Positions 23,609 through 32,570 are shown, numbered from the stretch's first letter. The stretch: 34,334 nucleotides of DNA from Bacteroidaceae bacterium (GCA_024697785.1 JAILEU010000095.1:1-34334); one strand, 5' to 3'. A program made the numbers and translations. Notes: generated by a model from the sequence alone, not told the origin.

Positions 23609-24187
23609 ATGAACAGAACGAACGAAATAGAAATCATCAACCAAATAAGGGCCGAGGTGATGAGCCGTAAGGACCGTACGGGCAGGAACCTCTTCCTGAT
23701 TTGGGGATATCCGACGGTTGTTGTCTTGCTGCTTGAGTTTGCCGTCTTGATGCTGTGGGGCGGCAATTGGTTCGTATGGCTTTGGGCAGGCATCCCCTTG
23801 GTGGGCGTCCCTCTGATGATTCGCACGCAGCGGCAGGACTATGCCCGTACGGGCAGGCGGACGCTCGAACAGAACATCACCCTACAGCTATGGATGTTCA
23901 TCGGCGCCACCAGTTGCCTCGCCGGATTTGTCACGGGCTGTGCAGGCGTTTACGAACAATGCTATTGTACCCTCCAAGGGATTCTGCTCGGAATGGGTTG
24001 TTTTCTTACGGGGGTAACACTGCGGTTCCGGCCTATTAAAAGATATGGTATAGCCGGTGCCCTACTCTCGTTTTCGTGCCTTTTCTTTCTGGGCACCTTG
24101 TGGCCTTGGCAGCTACTCATCACCGCCGTCATCGCCTTCATCACCCTTGTCATTCCCGGACATCTGCTACTTCGCTATAAAATATAA
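23609..24187 (+). CDS. Multi-pass membrane protein, unknown function
   Basis: 192 residues. A charged cytosolic start (MNRTNEIEIINQIRAEVMSRKDRTGRN) is followed by about six hydrophobic segments: LFLIWGYPTVVVLLLEFAVLML, WFVWLWAGIPLVGVPLMI, LWMFIGATSCLAGFVTG, TLQGILLGMGCFLTGVTL, YGIAGALLSFSCLFFLGTL and LLITAVIAFITLVIPG. No enzyme motif. The downstream winged-helix gene begins three bases after its stop. Such pairs of membrane protein and winged-helix regulator occur elsewhere in Bacteroidales, where the membrane partner may control the regulator; that is inference. Confidence 0.75.
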   Translation: MNRTNEIEIINQIRAEVMSRKDRTGRNLFLIWGYPTVVVLLLEFAVLMLWGGNWFVWLWAGIPLVGVPLMIRTQRQDYARTGRRTLEQNITLQLWMFIGATSCLAGFVTGCAGVYEQCYCTLQGILLGMGCFLTGVTLRFRPIKRYGIAGALLSFSCLFFLGTLWPWQLLITAVIAFITLVIPGHLLLRYKI

Positions 24188-24190
24188 GTT

Positions 24191-24529
24191 ATGAGTTCCT
24201 TTAAGTTTCCTGTCATCAATCCGCTGCTCCACAGCGAGCTGCGGCTGAAAATCATGGTAGCGCTCGAATCGCTCGAGAGCGCCGATTTCATGTATCTGTG
24301 TCAGATTACCGACTCCACGCGCGGCAATGTGAGCACACAGATTGCCACACTTCGTGAGGCCGGCTACATTGAGGTGTCAAAGTCGGGTGGCCTTGGCCGC
24401 TTCTCACGAACCCGTTGCCGCATAACCGACAATGGCCGTGAAGCCCTGCGTGTTTACGAGGAAGGGCTGCGCCAACTCTTCACACAAGAAATTCCTGTAG
24501 AAGGGAGCGAGCAAGTTATTAACCAATAA
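24191..24529 (+). CDS. Winged-helix transcriptional regulator
   Basis: 112 residues, similar in layout to the 'winged helix DNA-binding' family PF13601 (MarR/ArsR-like). Motifs: NPLLHSELRLKIMVALESLESADFMYLCQITDSTRGNVSTQIATLREAGYIEVSKS, i.e. the helix-turn-helix with recognition helix around residues 44-58, then the wing (GRFSRTRCRITDNGREAL). Probably a dimeric DNA binder controlling its own operon, whose promoter carries two dyads. Tightly spaced between the membrane-protein gene (3 bases) and the BspA gene (12 bases). Confidence 0.88.
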   Translation: MSSFKFPVINPLLHSELRLKIMVALESLESADFMYLCQITDSTRGNVSTQIATLREAGYIEVSKSGGLGRFSRTRCRITDNGREALRVYEEGLRQLFTQEIPVEGSEQVINQ

Positions 24530-24541
24530 ACCATCACCATT

Positions 24542-27493
24542 ATGAAAAAGAAACTAATGAGGTTTATCTGCACATCGCTGCTCATCAGCGGTGTGCTGAA
24601 CGTGAATGCCGGGGCCACGGGCGGTTCGTGCGGCGCTGGCGCCACATGGTCGTACGACGCCGACGAGGGAACGCTGACCATCGCCGGCACGGGAGCAATG
24701 GCAGACTACACCGACGCCCTGACAGATGCCCCCTGGAATGACTATCGTACCCAGATCGCCCAGGTGGTCGTCGGCGACGGCATTACCCACATCGGCAACT
24801 GGGCCTTCATGGGCTTCACCAACATGACGAGCGTTACCATCGGCAAGCGCGTGGAGAGCATCGGCCACGAGGCTTTCAGCAACTGCACCAACGCGGGCTT
24901 CACCAAGCTGAACATCCCGGGCAGCGTCAAGACCATCGGAATGTTTGCTTTTTCTAACAACCACCTGAAGTACGTCTGCATGGGCAGCGGCGTTACGTCG
25001 ATAGGGCGCGAGGCGTTCTGCCTATGCCAGAACCTGGAGTATGTAGGCATCTATGCGCTTACGCCACCGGCATACGGGATGGATGCCTTCAGCGCCGTTC
25101 CCAACCTGAAGGCAATCTACGTGGACGATTACTGCCGGAGCGGCTATGCCAATGCCGACGGTTGGAGCACCTTTGCCGACATCATCCAGCGTCCCTTTGG
25201 CTACTGCGGCGACAGCGATGGCGCCGAACCAGGCGAGAATGTCTATTGGGGATACGACATGATGACATGCAAACTGACGATCTCCGGCACGGGAGCCATG
25301 AAGGACTATAGCGCTATGGGCGGGCCGACAGCCTATCCCTGGAACAACCCGGCGTTCAACCCCATGGGCGGTGAATACGATATGTATTGGACCGGCATCG
25401 AAAAGATCGAAATGAGCAAAAACATCACCAACGTCCCCGACTGGGCCTTTGCCATGCAGATTAACTGCACCTCTGTCACGCTGCCCTCGGCGCTGACCTC
25501 TATCGGCAGCAGCGCACTGGAGGAATGTGCCTTCACCAGCATCACCCTGCCCGAGGGTCTAACCACCATCGGCGATTATGCTTTCTATGGCTCAAAGCTT
25601 ACCTCTCTGCTAATCCCCAGCACAGTGAGCACCATTGGCGCTGATGCCTTCTTGGACAACGACGACTTGGCATACGTCACCTGTGCCTGCTCAGCCCCAA
25701 TAGCGCTGATTAACGGCACATTCGGTGACGGCAGCGCGCTCGCCGCCATCTTCGTACCCGAGAACACTACGGATGCCTACAAGGGCGCTGACGGATGGAG
25801 CGCATACGCCGACAAGATTCAGGCCGTCCCGACAACCACCTTCACCTACACCGCCGCCGAGAAGGTGGCGAAGTTCGATAACTATGAAGACTTCAATGGC
25901 GCCATTGGCATCAAGTCGCACGAATTTGCCGACGGAACAGGCACAGTGGTCTATACCGGCTTTGTGACAGCCTTGGGCGAGCGTGCGCTGAGCTACGCGA
26001 AAATGACCGGCATCTACATCCCCGAGAGCATCACTTCCCTGGGCTCAGGTGCTTTCATGAGCAGCACTCTGGAATCCGTGACATTCGCAGGCACCGCATC
26101 GCTGAAGACCATCGGCTCGAGAGCGTTCAGCTCCTGCTCGTCGCTGACGGCCTTCATCGTCCCCGAGAGCGTGGAAACCATCGGTGACAGTTCGTTTTCC
26201 GACTGCGAAAACTTGGCAACAATCACCTTCGCCGGCACTCCCGCCGTCACCAGCATAGGCGACGCGGCCTTCCAGGACTGCAAGAAACTGACCGCCTTCA
26301 CCATCCCCGTAAGCGTAACCACCCTTGGCAAGACGGTATTCTGGTTTACGGGGCTGACCTCGCTCACCATCCCTGCCGGCGTCACACAAATCGGTCAGGC
26401 CCTTTTCTGCTCAAGCCCCATCACCTCGCTGACAGTCGATGCAGGCAATGCCAACTATGCAGACCTGGGCTGTAACGGCATCTTCGAGAAGGCCACGGGC
26501 AAGCTCGTCGCTGGCGGCGCCATCACCACCGTCCCCGACGGCATCAAGACCATCGGCCAGGAAGCCTTCTGGGGTGAGGAGGGAACGTTTTCCCTCTCCC
26601 TGCCCGAGAGCGTCACTACCATCGAAAACCGCGCATTCCACATGGCGAGAGGACTCACCAGCCTTAGCATTCCGTCGGGAATTACTTATATTGACGAGGA
26701 GTGTTTCCAGTTTTGCGAGGGTATGCAGGATATCTATTGCTATGCAAGTCCGACGATGACTTGGGATGGCGGAATGGAGCTCCCTGCATTCATCATGATG
26801 ACACCCAAGGCCACCCTATTCCACGTGGCTGCCGCCGACCTTGACGCTTGGACAACGAATTTCGCCGATGCCAATGTATCTTTTGTGGGCGACCTCTTGA
26901 CCAGCAAGGAGACCATAACCATCGGCGCTGCCGGAATGGCTACCTATTGCAGCTCGTACGCTCTCGATTTCAGCGGCTCTGACGTGGTGGCCTACATCGC
27001 TACCGCATTCGACGGCAGTACGGTCACGTTGACACCCATCACGGAGGTTCCATCGCACACGGGCATCATCATCGTCGGCAATGCGGGCAACTACGACATC
27101 CAGAAGGGCGCGGGCGGCATCGCGGACGGCAATCTGCTTGTGGGGACCACCATTGCCAAACAACTCAGCCAGGTGCAGGGCGACAACACCATCTTTATCC
27201 TCGGCAACGACGGCACGCATGGCATTGGCTTCTACAAGGTAGCCGACAACAGCACCATCGCAGGCCACAAAGCTTACCTGCCGCTGCCGACGGCAAGCCT
27301 CGGCGCTGCATCAAGCATAAGCCTGCGCTTCGACGATGGCACAACGTACATTCGTTCAATGGAAAATGGAGAATGGAAAAAGGAGAATGAGGCTAGCGAA
27401 TGGTTCACCGTCGATGGACGACGGGTCGAGGCCAGTCGCATCACCCCGGGACTTTACATTCTGGGTGGCAAGAAAGTAATTGTGAAGTATTAA
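24542..27493 (+). CDS. BspA-like leucine-rich-repeat surface protein with T9SS-type tail
   Basis: 983 residues, predicted secreted. Signal peptide about residues 1-24. Two copies of a short beta module (W.YD...LTI.GTGAM.DY...PWN) at about 28-85 and 222-300. LRR_5 units (..ITSIGxxAFxxCxxLTxxxIPxSV) at about 75-200 and 300-760. A beta-rich region follows (TITIGAAGMATYCSSYALDFS, about 795-935). The last 30 residues, WFTVDGRRVEA...GLYILGGKKVIVKY in layout, match the T9SS C-terminal sorting pattern. Just before that tail the protein reads MENGEWKKENEASEW, encoded by a GAATGG-type repeat. Third gene of its operon, followed by a 58-residue peptide gene. Confidence 0.9.
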   Translation: MKKKLMRFICTSLLISGVLNVNAGATGGSCGAGATWSYDADEGTLTIAGTGAMADYTDALTDAPWNDYRTQIAQVVVGDGITHIGNWAFMGFTNMTSVTIGKRVESIGHEAFSNCTNAGFTKLNIPGSVKTIGMFAFSNNHLKYVCMGSGVTSIGREAFCLCQNLEYVGIYALTPPAYGMDAFSAVPNLKAIYVDDYCRSGYANADGWSTFADIIQRPFGYCGDSDGAEPGENVYWGYDMMTCKLTISGTGAMKDYSAMGGPTAYPWNNPAFNPMGGEYDMYWTGIEKIEMSKNITNVPDWAFAMQINCTSVTLPSALTSIGSSALEECAFTSITLPEGLTTIGDYAFYGSKLTSLLIPSTVSTIGADAFLDNDDLAYVTCACSAPIALINGTFGDGSALAAIFVPENTTDAYKGADGWSAYADKIQAVPTTTFTYTAAEKVAKFDNYEDFNGAIGIKSHEFADGTGTVVYTGFVTALGERALSYAKMTGIYIPESITSLGSGAFMSSTLESVTFAGTASLKTIGSRAFSSCSSLTAFIVPESVETIGDSSFSDCENLATITFAGTPAVTSIGDAAFQDCKKLTAFTIPVSVTTLGKTVFWFTGLTSLTIPAGVTQIGQALFCSSPITSLTVDAGNANYADLGCNGIFEKATGKLVAGGAITTVPDGIKTIGQEAFWGEEGTFSLSLPESVTTIENRAFHMARGLTSLSIPSGITYIDEECFQFCEGMQDIYCYASPTMTWDGGMELPAFIMMTPKATLFHVAAADLDAWTTNFADANVSFVGDLLTSKETITIGAAGMATYCSSYALDFSGSDVVAYIATAFDGSTVTLTPITEVPSHTGIIIVGNAGNYDIQKGAGGIADGNLLVGTTIAKQLSQVQGDNTIFILGNDGTHGIGFYKVADNSTIAGHKAYLPLPTASLGAASSISLRFDDGTTYIRSMENGEWKKENEASEWFTVDGRRVEASRITPGLYILGGKKVIVKY
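27358..27391. repeat. GGAGAATGG-type short repeat inside the BspA gene
   Basis: Imperfect AATGGA(A)AA / GAATGGAAAA / GGAGAATGAG units, kept in frame, exactly between the beta region and the sorting tail. It resembles the GAAAAATGAAAAATGAAA run at 12937-12955. Confidence 0.6.
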
Positions 27494-27525
27494 CCGCCCG
27501 CAAGGCAAAACAATCATAGCATACA

Positions 27526-27702
27526 ATGGAAACAAAAGAAAAAAAGGAATATATCGCTCCTCACGTCGATGAAATACGACTCCACGCTGCAGGCATGATA
27601 GCCCTTTCGGGCAAAAGCGTGGGCGTTTTCCCTGGCGCTGATCCGCTGGACGCCTCCGGTGCCTTCGCCAATCCTTTCCGCGGATGGGGCTTCGACCAAT
27701 AG
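27526..27702 (+). CDS. 58-residue peptide downstream of the BspA-like gene
   Basis: ATG at 27526 opens a 58-codon frame ending TAG, 32 bases after the BspA stop and before the shared terminator. It starts METKEKKEYIAPHVDEIRL, continues with a hydrophobic AAGMIALSG, then a Gly/Asp/Ala stretch and ends NPFRGWGFDQ. This layout (KKxYIxPxVxxIxL, LxxSG, aromatic C-terminus) matches short hypothetical proteins I know from Prevotella and Bacteroides, often next to surface-protein genes. Function unknown. It has no signal peptide. It could be a small secreted or modified peptide, or an accessory for surface-protein export. Confidence 0.7.
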   Translation: METKEKKEYIAPHVDEIRLHAAGMIALSGKSVGVFPGADPLDASGAFANPFRGWGFDQ

Positions 27703-27789
27703 GAAACGGCTCTCGGATGAACGTTTTCGTTAAGCCAAATGACCAAAGCTTTGGTATGGCGAGAAACGAAGGATGAAATCCAACTACAA

Positions 27790-27825
27790 AACAGGTGGAG
27801 GGACCATCGGATCCCTCCACCTGTT
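27790..27825. terminator. Bidirectional terminator between converging units
   Basis: Perfect 14-bp stem AACAGGTGGAGGGA (27790-27803) / TCCCTCCACCTGTT (27812-27825) with an 8-base loop. T-rich on both exits (GTTATGTTTC rightward, TTTTGTAGTT leftward). It separates the BspA operon from the S9 peptidase gene. Confidence 0.85.
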
Positions 27826-27888
27826 GTTATGTTTCAAAAACGGGCAGATTTTTCATTCTCCCTTTCTTTATTCTTTGTGTCCGCATTA

Positions 27889-30420
27889 CTACTTCCCGTC
27901 CTTGTTGTCGGGCCAGATGTCGTTCCACCAGCGGTCGTCGTTCTGGAGGAAGCGGGCGAACCAAGCCATGATGGTATTGTGCCAGAGGATGCGCTTGGGA
28001 TAGTCCTGGATGAAGTGGTTCTCGCCCTCGACCTCGATGAATTCGACGGTTTTACCGAGAATCTTCAGGGCGTTGAAGAGCTGGATGCTCTCGCCGATGG
28101 GAACATTAGTGTCGGCGGTGCCGTGAAGCAGCAGCAGGGGGGTGTTGATTTTGTCGGCATTGAAGAGCGAACCCTGTGCGAAGAGGTCGGGGTTCTGCCA
28201 GGGCCAGCTGCCGGCAGCGGCAATGGCATTGTAGCTGTAGCCCCAGTAGCCTTCGCCCCAGTAGCTGGTGACGTTGCTGATACCGGCGTGCGAGACGGCA
28301 GCGGCGAAGATGTCGGTCTGCGTCTGTAGGTACTGCGTCATGAAGCCGCCGTAGGAGGCGCCCATGCAGCCCACGTGGTCAGCATCCACAAACGGGTGGG
28401 CGGCGCAGAACTTCTGCACACCTTCGATGATGTCGTTGGCCGTCCACTTGCCCCAGGCGTTGACGTGACGGGCCGAGAACTCCTGCCCGAAGCCGATGGT
28501 GCCGCTGGGCTGGATGACATAGACCACATAGCCGCGTGAGGCCAGCAGCTGGGCACAGTAAGGGCTGGAGATGCCTTTTGTCGTGGGCGTTGTGCCGCCA
28601 TAATAATAGACAATCATCGGGTATTTTTTCGAAGCATCGAAGGCGGGGGGCAGGCAGCATTTGCCCGTGATGAGGGTGCCGTCGGAGGCGGTGAAGTTCC
28701 ACGCCTCGGTCTGGCCGAGCTCCAGCTTGTCGAGTTGTTCCTTCATGGGGTCGGCGATAAGGCGCGACGTACCTTTCTTCATCTGATAGAGGTAGGCACG
28801 TCCGGCGCTGTGGTCGTCGGTACCGTAGTAGGCCGCTACGGAGGCGTCGTCGGTGGGCAGCACGAACGAGGAGACGACGGGCGTCTCCAGCGGCAACCGC
28901 TTCATGGTGCGGGCCTTGGGCGAATAGACATAGACGTTCACGTCGTCAGCCTCGGTGACGCGAAGGTAGATGTTGCCGTCGGCGCGGTTCCAGATGATGT
29001 TCTCGATAGAGGGGTTGAAGTCGCGGGTGATGGCCTCCACCTCACGCGTCGCGAGGTCCATGATGTAGGCCTGCTTGTCGTAGTTGTTGGCGATGGGGAA
29101 GTTGCCGCAGTTCTTACCGATGCTGTCGAAGGCCTCGGGACCTCCGGTGAAGAGCAGCTTCGTGCCGTCGGGTGAGTACTCTACCCCATCCATGTAGGGT
29201 TTGTCCGTAAAGATGGTGTCGATGGTGCGTGTCGTCAGGTCTAGCTCGCAGAGGGTGGAGATATAATAATACGGATGGCGCGAAACGTCCTCGTCAGAAG
29301 ACTGGAGCAGCACCTTCTTCCCGTCGGGCGAGATGTCGGCGACGTATGTGGACTTTTTGCCGAAGGTGAGGCGCTCGGTGGTGCCGTTTTCGGGATAGTA
29401 GATGCAGGGGTAGGAGCTGTTGCGGTTGCCTGGGATGCGGTCGCGCGGCGAGAGGATGTGCTTCAGCGGACCGTTATCGCGGGCGCCCTCATCGTTCTTC
29501 ATGACAATCATCTTCTTCTCGTCGGGGAACCACTGGAAACGCTCATCGGGCAGGGAGCGGAAGAGCACCTCCTCCTGCTGCGTGAGGGGGTCGACCGTGA
29601 TGAGGTCGCTGCCCACAGCGGCGCGGCGCGTGTACCAGAGCTTGTCCGTACGGGGCATCCAGCGCAGGTTGCCGTTCACGTAGGCGATGTGCTTGCCTGA
29701 CTTGACCTCGGTGAGCTCGGCCCGCGAGTCGCTGCGGTCGGCGCTGTAGGCATAGGTATAGCGCGTGATGAGGTACTTGCCGCTGGGCGAGAGCTGCACG
29801 CCGGTGACGCGGTTATTATAGACGGTGTTATCGAGCATGAAGCGTCCCTTCTGGCTCATGCCTGTGGTGCAAACGACGTCCTTGAACTCCTTTTTGGCCA
29901 CCACCTCGCACTTGATGCAAAAATCGCCCTTTCCATCGGAGGGGACAAGCACTTTCAGGGTGACGGGATAGGTCTTTTCGGGCTCCATGCGCAGGGCGAT
30001 GGTGCGTGAGCTCTGGGGGCTGATGCTGTCCTGAGCCTCGGACTTCGAGGCCTTGCCCAGACCCTCGACGGAGGCATCGAAAGGCAGAGGACTGGTGATT
30101 TTCAGGTCGGCCTTCATGAATCGCTCGGCCCGCAGGCGTGTGGTGACGATGTAGAGGACGTTCTCGCCCTCGCGACCCGCCAGCGTCAGCATGCCGGTGG
30201 TGTCGGTGGTGACGATGTCCGAAGCAAACGCATCGGGGCTGACCACCACATCCGTCTTCAGCAAGTCGGCTTTGTAGCGGTTGCCTTTGATGTCTGTCGA
30301 ATCGCAGACAAACGGTTCTTTCACGGAGGCTGCCTCACGGACGGCATACTCGGTTACGGTCTGTGCCTGTGCCGTCATCAGCGGCAGCAGGGCAAGAGAA
30401 AGGAAATACAGTTTTTTCAT
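27889..30420 (-). CDS. S9-family serine peptidase (prolyl oligopeptidase clan)
   Basis: 843-residue exported peptidase. Signal peptide about residues 1-19 (LYFLSLALLPLMTAQA). Residues about 20-170 form an N-terminal beta extension, and about 190-590 a propeller with PD40-like blades (SPSGKYLITRY; ISPDGKKVLLQSSDED; YSPDGTKLLFTGG). The alpha/beta-hydrolase domain ends the protein with the triad Ser689 in GASYGG, Asp770 in HGTADTNVP and His802 in GENHFI. It would cut short peptides in the periplasm, fitting a peptide-fermenting lifestyle. Specificity (dipeptidyl, acylaminoacyl) cannot be told. Lies 52 bases downstream of xerD; no separate promoter was found. Confidence 0.92.
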   Translation of the reverse strand: MKKLYFLSLALLPLMTAQAQTVTEYAVREAASVKEPFVCDSTDIKGNRYKADLLKTDVVVSPDAFASDIVTTDTTGMLTLAGREGENVLYIVTTRLRAERFMKADLKITSPLPFDASVEGLGKASKSEAQDSISPQSSRTIALRMEPEKTYPVTLKVLVPSDGKGDFCIKCEVVAKKEFKDVVCTTGMSQKGRFMLDNTVYNNRVTGVQLSPSGKYLITRYTYAYSADRSDSRAELTEVKSGKHIAYVNGNLRWMPRTDKLWYTRRAAVGSDLITVDPLTQQEEVLFRSLPDERFQWFPDEKKMIVMKNDEGARDNGPLKHILSPRDRIPGNRNSSYPCIYYPENGTTERLTFGKKSTYVADISPDGKKVLLQSSDEDVSRHPYYYISTLCELDLTTRTIDTIFTDKPYMDGVEYSPDGTKLLFTGGPEAFDSIGKNCGNFPIANNYDKQAYIMDLATREVEAITRDFNPSIENIIWNRADGNIYLRVTEADDVNVYVYSPKARTMKRLPLETPVVSSFVLPTDDASVAAYYGTDDHSAGRAYLYQMKKGTSRLIADPMKEQLDKLELGQTEAWNFTASDGTLITGKCCLPPAFDASKKYPMIVYYYGGTTPTTKGISSPYCAQLLASRGYVVYVIQPSGTIGFGQEFSARHVNAWGKWTANDIIEGVQKFCAAHPFVDADHVGCMGASYGGFMTQYLQTQTDIFAAAVSHAGISNVTSYWGEGYWGYSYNAIAAAGSWPWQNPDLFAQGSLFNADKINTPLLLLHGTADTNVPIGESIQLFNALKILGKTVEFIEVEGENHFIQDYPKRILWHNTIMAWFARFLQNDDRWWNDIWPDNKDGK

Positions 30421-30472
30421 ACGTATAAAAATGAGATCAGAAGTTTGCAGTCTATTTTTGAAAGTTTCAGAT

Positions 30473-31405
30473 TCAGCGTGACGGATGCAAGATGTTGCGC
30501 GGATGATGCTCTACGATTTCTGTTCGCAGGCGGGTGGAGTCGATGTGGGTGTAAATCTCGGTGGTGCCTATATCCTCGTGCCCCAGCATGGCCTGGATGA
30601 CGCGCAGGTTGGCGCCGTTCTCCAACAGATGGGTGGCAAACGAGTGGCGGAAGGTGTGGGGGCTGATGACCTTTCGGATGCCTGCCTTCTCGGCCAACTC
30701 CTTGACGAGGTGGAACACCATGATGCGCGAGAGGTTCTTCTTGCGCAGGGAGCTGATGAATAGGTAGTCTTCGTAGCCAGGTTTGATGTCAATCTGGTTG
30801 CGGTCGTGCATATAAAGCTCGATTTCATCGATGGCCGTTGACGAAATGGGCACCAGCCGCTGCTTGCTGCCCTTGCCCTCCACGCGGATGAAGCCCTCCT
30901 TCAGGTAGAGGTCACTGAGACGCAGGTTGCAGAGCTCCGAGACGCGCAGCCCGCAGCTGTAGAGTGTCTCGATGATGGCGCGGTTGCGCTGACCTTCGCG
31001 CGATGAAACGTCGATGGAATCGATGATTTTGTCAATTTCCTCCACGCTCAGCACCTCGGGCAGATGGTCGGGAATCTTGGGCGACTCGAGCAGCTGCGTC
31101 GGGTCGGCTTCGATGATCCTGTCGAGCACCATGAAGTGGTAGAACGAACGGATGCCCGACAGGATGCGTGCCTGCGAACGGGGAATGATGCCGATGTCGA
31201 TGAGCGAGGCAGCGAATTGCTCCAGATCGTCCAGCGTCGCCTCAGCCAGCCCTTTCCCCTCGTCAGACAGATAACTAAGGAGCTTTTCCACATCCCTCAT
31301 ATAGGCATCGAGGGTGTTTGCCGACAGCCCTTTTTCGAACGCCAGATACTGTTTATACCTCGCGAGCGTCTTTTTATCGCCTTCTTTTGGTGGATTATTG
31401 CTCAT
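30473..31405 (-). CDS. xerD: Tyrosine recombinase XerD
   Basis: Resolves chromosome dimers at dif with XerC. Catalytic set complete and spaced as in E. coli XerD: Arg154 (CGLRVSEL), Lys178 (GKGSKQRLVP), His250 and Arg253 (HTFRHSFATH), His276 (LGHEDIGTT) and Tyr285 (TEIYTHID). The N-terminal SAM-like core-binding domain covers about residues 10-100. 310 residues is standard. No attachment site or neighbouring element suggests an integrase role, so the housekeeping call is preferred; XerC cannot be wholly excluded without alignment. Confidence 0.9.
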   Translation of the reverse strand: MSNNPPKEGDKKTLARYKQYLAFEKGLSANTLDAYMRDVEKLLSYLSDEGKGLAEATLDDLEQFAASLIDIGIIPRSQARILSGIRSFYHFMVLDRIIEADPTQLLESPKIPDHLPEVLSVEEIDKIIDSIDVSSREGQRNRAIIETLYSCGLRVSELCNLRLSDLYLKEGFIRVEGKGSKQRLVPISSTAIDEIELYMHDRNQIDIKPGYEDYLFISSLRKKNLSRIMVFHLVKELAEKAGIRKVISPHTFRHSFATHLLENGANLRVIQAMLGHEDIGTTEIYTHIDSTRLRTEIVEHHPRNILHPSR

Positions 31406-31412
31406 TTTTTTC

Positions 31413-31420
31413 TACCTTCG
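31413..31420 (+). promoter_or_regulatory. Possible aroQ promoter -7 element
   Basis: TACCTTCG followed by CGCCGG, the same string type as at 34240 (TACCTTCGCGGCG). The nearest TTTG is at 31386-31389 with a 23-base spacer, longer than elsewhere. Confidence 0.4.
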
Positions 31421-31445
31421 CGCCGGATTTCAGACAAAAGTCGTG

Positions 31446-31453
31446 CAAAAGTA
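31446..31453 (-). promoter_or_regulatory. Possible xerD promoter -7 element
   Basis: The complement reads TACTTTTG, a perfect -7 match 40 bases before the xerD start, but no TTTG stands at the usual distance. Confidence 0.4.
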
Positions 31454-31480
31454 CGAAAAACCATTCAAATAAACATAAGA

Positions 31481-31918
31481 ATGAACGCAGAAAAAAAGAA
31501 GAAAATCCTTGTCGTCAACGGCCCGAACCTGAACCTGCTGGGTTTGCGCGAGCCGGGCATCTACGGCTCCGCCACGCTCGATGAGGGCATGAAGGCGCTG
31601 GAAGCCCGTTTTCCGCAGGCTGAATTCACGTTTTTCCAGTCGAACATCGAGGGTGAGCTGGTGGACGTCATCCAGCAGTATGGCTTCACGGCCGACGGCA
31701 TCGTTCTCAATGCCGGCGCCTATACCCACACCTCGGTGGCCATCCACGATGCCATCAAGGCCGTCCGCACGCCCGTCGTCGAGGTACACCTCAGCAACAT
31801 CTACCAGCGCGAGTTGTTCCGCCACACCTCACTCATCACGTCGGCTTGCGTGGGCATCATCGGCGGTTTCGGCATGGACTCCTACCGTCTCGCCGTCGAA
31901 TACCTGATCAACCGATAA
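31481..31918 (+). CDS. aroQ: Type II 3-dehydroquinate dehydratase
   Basis: Shikimate pathway: converts 3-dehydroquinate to 3-dehydroshikimate, normally as a dodecamer. The frame is open far upstream, but the start at 31481 gives 145 residues, the family length, with the usual opening KKKILVVNGPNLNLLG. Key residues: Tyr28 in REPGIYG, FQSNIEGELVD (52-62), Asn77 in LNAGAYTHTS, His103 in EVHLSN and Arg114 in the FRHTS segment. Divergent from xerD, 75 bases apart; the methyltransferase gene follows by 13 bases. Confidence 0.96.
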   Translation: MNAEKKKKILVVNGPNLNLLGLREPGIYGSATLDEGMKALEARFPQAEFTFFQSNIEGELVDVIQQYGFTADGIVLNAGAYTHTSVAIHDAIKAVRTPVVEVHLSNIYQRELFRHTSLITSACVGIIGGFGMDSYRLAVEYLINR

Positions 31919-31931
31919 AGAATTAGGAATT

Positions 31932-32570
31932 ATGGACGGCTATATCCTCAGCCACATGGAGCCCGAGAGCGATTACCTGTACAGGCTCTGGCGTACGGCC
32001 CACCTGCGCCTGATGAACCCGCGTATGTCGTCGGGTCACGTGCAGGGGCGGCTGCTGAAGATGCTGGTGGCGATGGCCCGTCCGCACCGCATTCTCGAAA
32101 TCGGCACCTACGTCGGCTACTCTGCCCTGTGTATGGCCGAGGGGCTGCAGTCCGACGAAGACCGTGTAGTGACCATCGAAATCAACGATGAATTGGAGGA
32201 TTTTACACGTCCTTGGATTGACGGTTCGCCCTTCGGCCACCGCGTGCAGTTCGTCATCGGCGACGCCCTGCAGGTGGTGCCCGCCCTCGGTGAAACGTAC
32301 GATTTTGTCTATATCGACGGCGACAAGCGGCAATATAGCGCTTATTACGATCTGGCCCTTCGCTACACCACGCCCGACGCCTTCATCGTTGCCGACAACA
32401 CGCTGTGGGACGGTCACGTCACCGACGAAGCCTATGCCCACGAGCACCGTACCGAAGGCATCAACGCCTTCAACGCCTATGTCGCCGCCGACCCCCGGGT
32501 GGAGACCCTCATCCTCCCCATCCGCGACGGCCTCACGATAATGAGAAAAAAGACCGAAAACCTTTGTTGA
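31932..32570 (+). CDS. SAM-dependent O-methyltransferase (COG4122 type)
   Basis: 212-residue class I methyltransferase. Motif I ILEIGTYVGYSALCMAEGL (54-72), acidic ribose contact TIEINDEL (81-88), DFVYIDGDKRQY (124-135) and IVADNTLWDGHV, as in catechol/caffeoyl-CoA-type enzymes where the Asp/Asn pair holds a metal. Substrate unknown. The start follows AATTAGGAATT, so the region in front of the ATG is a single copy of the heptamer repeat found at the right edge; its TAGGA may act as ribosome-binding site. Likely co-transcribed with aroQ and rbfA. Confidence 0.9.
   Translation: MDGYILSHMEPESDYLYRLWRTAHLRLMNPRMSSGHVQGRLLKMLVAMARPHRILEIGTYVGYSALCMAEGLQSDEDRVVTIEINDELEDFTRPWIDGSPFGHRVQFVIGDALQVVPALGETYDFVYIDGDKRQYSAYYDLALRYTTPDAFIVADNTLWDGHVTDEAYAHEHRTEGINAFNAYVAADPRVETLILPIRDGLTIMRKKTENLC

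Noticed and set aside
30473-31405. XerD as integrase of a mobile element
   Set aside because: Spacing of catalytic residues equals housekeeping XerD, and neighbours are core genes without attachment repeats.
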